A stretch of DNA of 6,982 nucleotides, from NCBI GenBank assembly GCA_016550485.1, contig JABXGV010000115.1, positions 1 to 6,982 of the forward strand, given 5' to 3'. The notes under the pieces are model-generated. The model worked only from the letters and a program-made list of their open reading frames with translations, ran no database searches and had not been told where the DNA came from. Positions 1-5,105 of this stretch are shown here, one piece after another. Every line of letters begins with the position of its first letter. Position 1 is the first letter of the stretch. Made by a program: the position numbers and the translations under genes. This stretch comes from an archaeon. GTDB lineage: Archaea; Asgardarchaeota; Hermodarchaeia; Hermodarchaeales; Hermodarchaeaceae.

Positions 1-834
1 GAGCTAGCCTTAATCGCGCTCGCAATCTTGATCGCAGTAACCGCCACATCCATCATCACCTTCTTTCTCCCACATCTCGCTTTCTTTTACGGCGTCAACA
101 TCTATCCCTATATAATTCTTGTCGATGCGTTCTGGGGTCTCTTCTGGGTGGTCCTTATCATCTTCGTGCTGGGTGTAATCCACCTCTTCATCGGTATCAC
201 GCGGGCTATCACGCTACTAGCCAATTCCAAGGAGGATCTCCGTATCTGGAGTTACATTAAGCATCTGCGTAGACAAAAGGTCAGCAAGGATGAGGAATTG
301 ATGTCCTATGAGCAATTCTTCGATAACGCCTCTATAATTGGTCGGTTTCTCTATCGTGTAACGTACCGGATTATTCTCATTCTAGTCGCTGCCGCAATCC
401 TTCTCATTATGGTCGATTATCTGAATCCCTATGACGTTTACCTAGTAAATCCCTTGTCCTGGCCCTTGTCATTCAGCATCGTATTAACTGGCTTTCTCAT
501 CTTCATATCACCACAAGTGGTACTCCACAACTTCCTCACCGAAATCAAGGATTCAGTTCTAAATGGATTAGAACGGGAGTACAGCCAACTATCGTTCAAG
601 TTCATTGAAGCCCTCCGAAAAATACAGCATACACCCCGGATTCGCAGCCATTCCGATGAACACGAACAAAGACGAAGAGATCTCGAATTTCTCCGACAAA
701 TGATTCAGGACACCCGGGAAAGCCCCACCTGGAGCTTCCGCATGCCCGCCGCCCTCAAAATCCTCTTCGCCTCCCTCCTCCCAATTCTCGTCCTCGTTAT
801 CGAAATGTTACTTCGACTCTTTGTAATGCCCTAG
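1..834 (+). CDS. Polytopic membrane protein of unknown family (5' end outside window)
   Basis: The frame is open from the first base, so the gene begins upstream; the TTG at 28 is only an internal codon. The visible part is 277 residues ending in TAG. In that numbering, hydrophobic segments lie at about 2-30, 38-67, 121-140, 153-172 and 251-275. There is a charged, probably cytoplasmic loop at about 75-112 and a longer helical, strongly charged stretch at about 176-245 that could form a coiled coil (for example HEQRRRDLEF). A short SPTW motif precedes the last membrane helix. The protein ends almost directly after that helix. I do not recognise the family and assign no function. It converges on the next gene with about 50 bp between stop codons. 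Codons near the 3' end (about 715-800) are markedly C-ending compared with the middle of the gene. Confidence 0.85.
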   Translation, partial: ELALIALAILIAVTATSIITFFLPHLAFFYGVNIYPYIILVDAFWGLFWVVLIIFVLGVIHLFIGITRAITLLANSKEDLRIWSYIKHLRRQKVSKDEELMSYEQFFDNASIIGRFLYRVTYRIILILVAAAILLIMVDYLNPYDVYLVNPLSWPLSFSIVLTGFLIFISPQVVLHNFLTEIKDSVLNGLEREYSQLSFKFIEALRKIQHTPRIRSHSDEHEQRRRDLEFLRQMIQDTRESPTWSFRMPAALKILFASLLPILVLVIEMLLRLFVMP

Positions 835-862
835 ACCCGACAACGCGGGATGCAACATGAGA

Positions 863-897
863 AAAAAGGTGAAAGGTGAACCGTCTACTGGTTCACC
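863..897 (-). terminator. Hairpin plus T-tract terminator of the anchored surface protein gene
   Basis: A perfect 8-bp inverted repeat (GGTGAACC at 875-882, GGTTCACC at 890-897) has a 7-nt loop. Read on the minus strand it is followed by TTTCACCTTTTTTC, so the RNA would form a stem and then a U-rich run. The TAG stop of the minus-strand gene (885-887) lies in the loop. On the plus strand no T-run follows, so it is not a convincing terminator for the converging membrane protein gene. Archaeal termination depends mainly on the T-tract; the hairpin may mainly stabilise the mRNA end. Confidence 0.6.
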
Positions 898-1754
898 GTG
901 GGGTGTCTTCGACGAATAATAGTGACAACCCCTAGACAGAGCAGAAGCCCCATGGCAACCGCTCCCACAGGGAAGCCGGGGATAGGGGGTGAGGGTGGAC
1001 TAAGGCTCAACGCGTTCGCTAGTAACTGCATTTGATTGTCGCCATAGCTAAAGAAGTCAAATCCCATGTAGACCACGTGCCCGTTGCCAATCGCCTTGTG
1101 GATAACTACCGCGTACCCATTGTTGTCTTGGATGACGACCGTCCCAGCAGGGTCAGGGTCATTATAACTGATGGTTCCAGTTGTTGGCGGAAACGCCGCA
1201 GATAGCCCATTCGCCAAGGGATCATTGATGTCTGCGACGCTCAGCGAGTTCATCGTCCCAATGTACCCATCGGGATAGTCTGCCTGCACTTCGCCAAACG
1301 TCATTAATTCTCCGTCTTCTAGGATAAACCTTGCTGCGCCAAAGACGCCCGAATCCCAGTCCAGCAAGATGACCACACCGCCTGTTGACACGAAGGCATA
1401 GAGGGTGTCCTCCCAGGCGTTTCCAATATCCCGAAACGTCGTATACGGTAATGTCGCTTCCTCTTGGTCCATAATCAGCAAGGCATAATGCCCTGTAATC
1501 TTATCCTCTAGCTCTGTGTAGTCTGTGAGGTTCTCGTAGGTGTAATCCGTTCCATACGTCGTGTTAATCGCTGTTACGGTATTCGTATACTCGTTATTCA
1601 CACTGGTAGTATCGGTATACTCGATGTAGAACAGAAACGACGGCGTCTCCTGCGCCGAGACCCGTGCGGTAGGTGTCGGTGCTCCACGAGTCATTGCGAC
1701 CGCACAGAACAATGCCACAACTATTAGTACGCTCAACACTCTGCTTCTTCCCAA
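885..1754 (-). CDS. Secreted protein with GATase1-like domain and PGF-CTERM-like anchor
   Basis: This 289-residue protein has an N-terminal signal segment (hydrophobic core about 7-21, possible cleavage near VSA-Q at 34/35). A single extracellular alpha/beta domain follows at about 38-250, then a Pro-rich linker, IPGFP at 258-262, a membrane helix at about 263-280 and RRR at 281-283. That tail layout is typical of archaeal PGF-CTERM-type surface proteins, which are sorted and lipid-anchored or kept as membrane anchors. The domain has the rhythm of class I glutamine amidotransferase-like folds (ALLIMDQEE, FVSTGGVVILLDW, then GNGHVVYMGFDFFSYGDN and LLANAL). No Cys nucleophile is seen at the elbow, so it is probably a non-catalytic binding domain. 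There are N-glycosylation sequons at N64 and N75. The start is TTG: an in-frame TGA lies three codons upstream, and AGGATGTGA ends 6 nt before the TTG. Exact function is unknown. Confidence 0.8.
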   Translation of the reverse strand: MGRSRVLSVLIVVALFCAVAMTRGAPTPTARVSAQETPSFLFYIEYTDTTSVNNEYTNTVTAINTTYGTDYTYENLTDYTELEDKITGHYALLIMDQEEATLPYTTFRDIGNAWEDTLYAFVSTGGVVILLDWDSGVFGAARFILEDGELMTFGEVQADYPDGYIGTMNSLSVADINDPLANGLSAAFPPTTGTISYNDPDPAGTVVIQDNNGYAVVIHKAIGNGHVVYMGFDFFSYGDNQMQLLANALSLSPPSPPIPGFPVGAVAMGLLLCLGVVTIIRRRHPTVNQ

Positions 1755-1760
1755 CAGATT

Positions 1761-1769
1761 TCACATCCT
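1761..1769 (-). promoter_or_regulatory. Ribosome binding site that fixes the TTG start
   Basis: On the minus strand this reads AGGATGTGA, one mismatch from the archaeal consensus AGGAGGTGA, and it ends 6 nt before TTG 1754. The in-frame TGA just upstream rules out a longer protein, so the rare TTG start is well supported. Confidence 0.6.
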
Positions 1770-1801
1770 TTCGACTTGCTGGCGCCCTTCAAGAAGAGGC
1801 A

Positions 1802-1809
1802 CTAAAAAC
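1802..1809 (-). promoter_or_regulatory. Possible TATA box for the anchored protein gene
   Basis: GTTTTTAG on the minus strand would place transcription start near 1777-1780, giving a short leader that still holds the ribosome site at 1761-1769. Alternatives with longer leaders are TTTAAGTA at 1865-1872, preceded by an AAAGG purine run, and TTTTATTT near 1845-1852. None is decisive. Confidence 0.25.
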
Positions 1810-1933
1810 GGCTCCTTCCGGAATTTACGCGCCAAGCTGGTGCAAATAAAATGCCCCCAAGTTCTACTTAAACCTTTAAGGATTCACTTTGGATGTTTTC
1901 GACGAACCACTACAATACAACATGTACGAGGTT

Positions 1934-3190
1934 TTATTTTGGCGTAGCGAATAGGTGGGGTAGTTTGTCATCAAGGAAGGCGTGAATGTTGTCGGCACAG
2001 GTTTGTGCAGGATTTATGGAATGAACATCAACGAGGGCATTTCGTAGAATACTGAGGGGGGCTTCACCCATCATTCCACAAAGAACGGTGTTGACATTGG
2101 CTTCGAGCAGCGCCTTTGCAGAGCGTACACCCCGTTGTTTCTCTTGCGAAGCCCCCGGGTTTTTCATGATTTTCCATTGGATAATCGCTCCATGTTCAAC
2201 CCTTACGAGTAAGAAATAGGGAGATGACCCAAAGTGCGGGCTAGGCAGAGATTCAGGCGTGGACGTGGCACTATCAACAGTAAGTGCTATACGAAACGAT
2301 TCAATCTTGGTCGGTTCAATATTAACTAGGAACGTCAACATTTCAGGATAAGCTGCCACTACTCTCCGTTCAATTTCCTGTGATATCCGATGCGCCTGTG
2401 CCACCGACAACTCTGCTGCCACCTCAAGATGTATCTCGCCAAAATAGATGGGTCCGGCACGGCGAACCTTGATATCATGGACACCTTGCACGCCCTTTAC
2501 CTGCAAAGCTAGTTCTTTAATGGCTTCGAGTTGCTGAACATCGGGGATAGCATCCATCAAGGTTAATACAGAACTGTGGGCAATTTCTAGACTGCTCTTT
2601 AAAATAACGAGACCAATGAAAAAGCCAACTACTGCTTCCGCCCACCAGATACCTACTCCCTCAAAAATTAGTCCAAAGAGCACCACGAGTGACGAATACA
2701 AATCCATTCGGTAATCTTGCCCAATACTGTACACGGCTTCACTCTTGGTTTCTCTGCCCACTTTTTTCAGATACCACGATTGTACAAGAATAATAGGAAT
2801 CGAGACTGATGCCACAATCAGAGTAATATCATAATGTAAGAGTTCTGTATGTAAAAGCAGATGCGTTATCGCTTGCCATAGCACCAGAAGGCCGGTTCCA
2901 AATATGAAGATTGCAACAATTAGTGCCGCCATCGTCTCTGCCTTGAAATACCCATACGGATATTTCTGGCTCACAGGACGCTGCGCCAACCATAGCCCTA
3001 AGTACACGGCTGACCCAGCAATCAAGTCAGTAAAGGAATCGATTGCCTGGGCAAACAGGCCCACACTACCTGAAAAGTACCCGACAATCCCTTTTGCAAG
3101 GGCAAGGAGGATTACGACAACCATTGCCCATTTCATAACGCGCCGAGACCGTGACAAATGATGATCCATACCTCGATGCGGCTCGGTCAT
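1934..3190 (-). CDS. Cation diffusion facilitator transporter fused to a NifX-like domain
   Basis: This 418-residue protein is a CDF-family divalent metal exporter, which by family works as a dimer using proton antiport. Six membrane helices span about 20-210. The first metal-site half is D51 and D55 (AQAIDSFTD) in helix 2. In helix 5 the usual HxxxD is DxxxD (D159, D163 in QDYRMD), a pattern reported for manganese-type CDFs. The cytoplasmic ferredoxin-like domain is at about 215-292, with the family histidines H238, H254 and H267. Residues about 297-418 form an extra domain resembling NifX/NafY FeMo-cofactor-binding proteins: ALTVDS, STPES, SPHFGSSPYFLLV, then RGVRSAKALLEANVNTVLCG and a TCADNIHAFLDDKL tail. 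The substrate may be Mn or Fe; Zn is not excluded. The ATG start is supported by GAAGGT 8 nt upstream. It is divergent from the RuBisCO-like gene. Confidence 0.9.
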   Translation of the reverse strand: MTEPHRGMDHHLSRSRRVMKWAMVVVILLALAKGIVGYFSGSVGLFAQAIDSFTDLIAGSAVYLGLWLAQRPVSQKYPYGYFKAETMAALIVAIFIFGTGLLVLWQAITHLLLHTELLHYDITLIVASVSIPIILVQSWYLKKVGRETKSEAVYSIGQDYRMDLYSSLVVLFGLIFEGVGIWWAEAVVGFFIGLVILKSSLEIAHSSVLTLMDAIPDVQQLEAIKELALQVKGVQGVHDIKVRRAGPIYFGEIHLEVAAELSVAQAHRISQEIERRVVAAYPEMLTFLVNIEPTKIESFRIALTVDSATSTPESLPSPHFGSSPYFLLVRVEHGAIIQWKIMKNPGASQEKQRGVRSAKALLEANVNTVLCGMMGEAPLSILRNALVDVHSINPAQTCADNIHAFLDDKLPHLFATPK

Positions 3191-3198
3191 AGCACTCT

Positions 3199-3204
3199 AC
3201 CTTC
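3199..3204 (-). promoter_or_regulatory. Ribosome binding site of the CDF transporter
   Basis: GAAGGT on the minus strand lies 8 nt before ATG 3190. It favours this start over the internal ATG at codon 8. Confidence 0.5.
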
Positions 3205-3259
3205 TCACACACATTTATCCTGATTTAGATCTACCTTGAGCCAAGGGCTCTGCCAATCA

Positions 3260-3269
3260 AATAGCTATT
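3260..3269. promoter_or_regulatory. 10-bp palindrome in the divergent promoter region
   Basis: AATAGCTATT is a perfect palindrome in the 215-bp spacer between the divergent transporter and RuBisCO-like genes. It overlaps an AT-rich stretch (CTATTTGA on the minus strand) that could be the transporter's TATA box, so it might be an operator. A 10-bp AT-rich palindrome can also arise by chance. No RNA gene or small ORF was seen in the rest of the spacer. Confidence 0.2.
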
Positions 3270-3345
3270 GCTCACACTACAAATACACAGAATAACTGTC
3301 GCTAGACCCGTTCCCTTTTCCTCTACTCCAAAGAAAGCGACAAGC

Positions 3346-3353
3346 CTAAAATA
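3346..3353 (+). promoter_or_regulatory. Possible TATA box for the RuBisCO-like gene
   Basis: CTAAAATA would place transcription start near 3375-3380, just ahead of the ribosome site at 3388-3395. The BRE is not clear, so the call rests on spacing and base composition only. Confidence 0.3.
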
Positions 3354-3387
3354 GAACCCAAGCCCAACACCCTAGCAAACAGCAACA

Positions 3388-3395
3388 GAAGGTGA
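3388..3395 (+). promoter_or_regulatory. Ribosome binding site of the RuBisCO-like gene
   Basis: GAAGGTGA matches the archaeal consensus AGGAGGTGA with one mismatch and ends 10 nt before ATG 3406, supporting that start. Confidence 0.55.
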
Positions 3396-3405
3396 CCAAA
3401 TCATC

Positions 3406-4737
3406 ATGCCCTCCAAAGACAAACCCCTCCCCCTAGAGAGCCAGCCCAACGCTCTCCCCGACCACATCGACCCCGAACAACACGTCATCGCCACCTACTA
3501 CTTCGGCGCCCCCCTCGGCTTCCCCATCCAAGCCATCTGCGAAGGCGCCGCCGTCGAACAATCCACCGGCACCTGGATTCTCGTCCCCGGCGAAACCCCC
3601 GAGATGCGCAAAAAACACGTCGCCAAGGTCATGGGCATCTACGAAGGCCCCTACCCCGAGTACAGCCAACCCCGCGACGTCACCCACCGCCACTATATAG
3701 TACAGGTTGCCTACCCCTGGATCAACTTCGGACAGCAAATCCCTATGCTCCTCAGCACCGTCGTCGGTAATATCAGCATGGGTGGGCGAGTTAAAGTCCT
3801 CGACCTCCGCTTCCCCAAGAGCTGGCTCAAAGCCTTCAAAGGACCCAAGTTTGGAATAGATGGCGTCTACAAAGCCCTCAGCCTCAAAAAAGGCCGCCCA
3901 CTACTAAACGTGATGCAAAAGCCATGCACAGGGTACTCGCCTGAGACTGGTGCGAGACTCCTCTATGAAGCCGCCCGCGGTGGAGCAGACATCGTCAAGG
4001 ATGATGAGCTCATCGCTGATGCAGTCTTCAACCGTATCACTGAACGCCTCCCCCTCTACATGGAGGCTATCGATAAAGCCAACGCCGAGAAAGGCGAGAA
4101 AACCCTCTACACCTGTAACATCACTGACCGCATCCCCAAACTCATGGAGAACGCCGAAGCCGCTATCGAACACGGCGCCAACGCCCTCATGGTCAACTAC
4201 CTCGCCGTCGGTTATAGCGCTGTCCGACAAGTCTGCGAAGATCCCAGCATCAACGTCCCCGTTCTTGGCCATATGGACATTGCAGGTGCCCTCAGCTACA
4301 GTCCAACGGTTGGCCTCGCAACCTCTCTTGTCATAGGCAAGCTCCCCCGCATCTCAGGAATCGATATAGGAGTGTACCCGGCGCCTTACGGTAAAGCGCC
4401 TCTACTGAAACAACGATACATCGAGATGGCACGAGCGATGGCTTATCCTCTGCAGAACATCAAGCCCACACTCCCAATGCCCAGTGGTGGGATCACACCA
4501 GGACATGTGCCTATGGTCATTGAAGATTTAGGCATGGATATCATGATAGGAACTGGTGGCGGCGTGCATGCTTTTCCCAAAGAACACGGAGGACCTCCCG
4601 CCGGTGCACGGGCGTTTCGACAAGCGATTGATGCGTGCGTACAAGGTGTCAAGTTGAAAGACTACGCAGAGACTCATCCTGAGTTGAAGATTGCATTGGA
4701 AAAATGGGGTTCTGGGAAAACCGGCTTCGATATGTAG
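3406..4737 (+). CDS. RuBisCO-like protein, form IV (RuBisCO large-subunit family)
   Basis: This 443-residue protein covers the full RuBisCO large-subunit fold: N-terminal domain to about 145, then the TIM barrel. By alignment to spinach numbering, kept residues are E60 (E51), T65/W66 (T56/W57, in STGTW), N123 (N122), K175 (K172), the carbamylation lysine and metal acids K201/D203/E204 (K198/D200/E201, in GGADIVKDDE), H294 (H289), loop-6 K334 (K330), and S379 with its glycines (S360, SGGI), plus a glycine-rich phosphate loop (GTGGGV, 382-387). Changed residues are K177 to C174, R295 to M290 and H327 to V323. These losses argue against CO2 fixation and for a form IV enzyme acting on another sugar-phosphate or enolate substrate, as the MtnW enolase and other RuBisCO-like isomerases do. 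The true substrate is unknown. No methionine-salvage or AMP-pathway gene is adjacent. Codon use is patchy, with C-ending runs at about 3406-3700 and 4021-4265. Confidence 0.9.
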   Translation: MPSKDKPLPLESQPNALPDHIDPEQHVIATYYFGAPLGFPIQAICEGAAVEQSTGTWILVPGETPEMRKKHVAKVMGIYEGPYPEYSQPRDVTHRHYIVQVAYPWINFGQQIPMLLSTVVGNISMGGRVKVLDLRFPKSWLKAFKGPKFGIDGVYKALSLKKGRPLLNVMQKPCTGYSPETGARLLYEAARGGADIVKDDELIADAVFNRITERLPLYMEAIDKANAEKGEKTLYTCNITDRIPKLMENAEAAIEHGANALMVNYLAVGYSAVRQVCEDPSINVPVLGHMDIAGALSYSPTVGLATSLVIGKLPRISGIDIGVYPAPYGKAPLLKQRYIEMARAMAYPLQNIKPTLPMPSGGITPGHVPMVIEDLGMDIMIGTGGGVHAFPKEHGGPPAGARAFRQAIDACVQGVKLKDYAETHPELKIALEKWGSGKTGFDM

Positions 4738-4820
4738 CGGCTTTGGTACAGTGACGGGTGTATGTTTCGCCCTTTAGTTAGAATGGGTTAGGTACTCATC
4801 GGTGGACGGCAAGAGCTGGA

Positions 4821-4844
4821 GTCTCCCTTGCGTGATAGGGGGAT
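4821..4844 (+). other. Possible stem-loop downstream of the RuBisCO-like gene
   Basis: GTCTCCCT (4821-4828) can pair with AGGGGGAT (4837-4844) around an 8-nt loop, giving an 8-bp RNA stem with two G-U pairs. No T-run follows, so it is a weak terminator candidate; it also lies only about 12 nt before the next promoter's TATA box. The rest of the 4738-4847 spacer shows nothing recognisable. Confidence 0.25.
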
Positions 4845-4847
4845 GGT

Positions 4848-4863
4848 AGGAGGAGTATTTATA
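4848..4863 (+). promoter_or_regulatory. Strong archaeal promoter (BRE plus TATA box) of the small-protein operon
   Basis: A purine-rich BRE-like run AGGAGGAG (4848-4855) directly precedes TATTTATA (4856-4863). Archaeal spacing puts transcription start near 4884-4888, just before the ribosome site at 4890-4897. The TATA box sits inside a near-palindrome (AGTAT-TT-ATACT, 4854-4865). AGGAGGAG also looks like a ribosome site, but it is 16 nt from ATG 4872, too far to serve it. Confidence 0.6.
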
Positions 4864-4889
4864 CTTCCACGATGGATATTATACTGGTC

Positions 4890-4897
4890 AGGGAGGT
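4890..4897 (+). promoter_or_regulatory. Ribosome binding site that fixes the GTG start of the small protein
   Basis: AGGGAGGT ends 7 nt before GTG 4905. Together with the TATA box at 4856-4863, which predicts transcription starting after ATG 4872, this selects GTG 4905 as the start. Confidence 0.6.
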
Positions 4898-4904
4898 AAT
4901 ATTT

Positions 4905-5105
4905 GTGGAGGGTCCACTGCTTCAGGCTGTTCCAGAGAACGCCGAGTCTTTCATGGTACCAAATGTGTTGAATGATGCTATTTCCGGGCTAGCAGATGAA
5001 GGCTGCACTTACACTGGGTATTCATGGACTTGCTACACACAAACTAGTTACTCCGGAGTTTACGCCTTGGTAGTGGTAATTGGGATTGGAGGTTATGGTG
5101 TATGA
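4905..5105 (+). CDS. Small Cys/Tyr/Thr-rich protein, possible peptide precursor or membrane peptide
   Basis: From the GTG start this is 66 residues; the ATG at 4872 would add 11 but likely lies upstream of the transcription start. The N-terminal half (1-32) is acidic and amphipathic (VLNDAISGLADEG). From 33 the composition changes: Cys34 and Cys43 sit in a Thr/Tyr/Ser-rich patch (GCTYTGYSWTC, then YTQTSYSG), followed by a hydrophobic, glycine-rich tail (VYALVVVIGIGGYGV). I recognise no family. The leader/core contrast resembles ribosomally made, modified peptide precursors, but a small protein with a C-terminal membrane tail, or a disulfide-bonded peptide, fits as well. The stop overlaps the next ATG (ATGA, 5102-5105), implying coupled translation and a functional link. 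Part of the Gly-rich tail coding sequence (GGAGGT, 5088-5093) doubles as the next gene's ribosome site, so that composition is partly constrained by the site. Confidence 0.6.
   Translation: MEGPLLQAVPENAESFMVPNVLNDAISGLADEGCTYTGYSWTCYTQTSYSGVYALVVVIGIGGYGV
5088..5093 (+). promoter_or_regulatory. Ribosome binding site of the TPR protein inside the small gene
   Basis: GGAGGT lies 8 nt before ATG 5102 and within the last codons of the small gene. Ribosomes finishing the small gene at TGA 5103-5105 could restart directly. Confidence 0.6.

Noticed and set aside
28..30. TTG at 28 as the start of the first membrane protein
   Set aside because: The frame is open to base 1 with hydrophobic residues continuing upstream, so the true start is outside the window.
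837..850. CCCG/CGGG inverted repeat after the first gene as its terminator
   Set aside because: Only 4 bp of stem and no T-run on the plus strand.
2904..3161. Plus-strand 85-residue open frame inside the CDF transporter
   Set aside because: Antisense to conserved membrane helices of the transporter, with no recognisable content.
3433..4652. Open frames on both strands inside the RuBisCO-like gene (minus strand 3433-3738, 3904-4272, 4443-4652; plus strand 3950-4336)
   Set aside because: They are by-products of C-ending codon use in the RuBisCO-like frame; their compositions are low-complexity and they have no ribosome sites, while the covering frame is a clear family match.
3406..4737. Genuine CO2-fixing form III RuBisCO
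   Set aside because: Positions equivalent to K177, R295 and H327 are replaced, which argues against carboxylase activity.
4738..4870. Possible tRNA or other RNA gene in the spacer after the RuBisCO-like gene
   Set aside because: No T-arm-like GGTTCGAATCC motif or cloverleaf pairing was found; only one weak stem-loop.
4872..4904. ATG-initiated 77-residue version of the small protein
   Set aside because: No ribosome site at usable distance, and the TATA box at 4856-4863 implies transcription starts after this ATG; GTG 4905 has both a good ribosome site and the right position.
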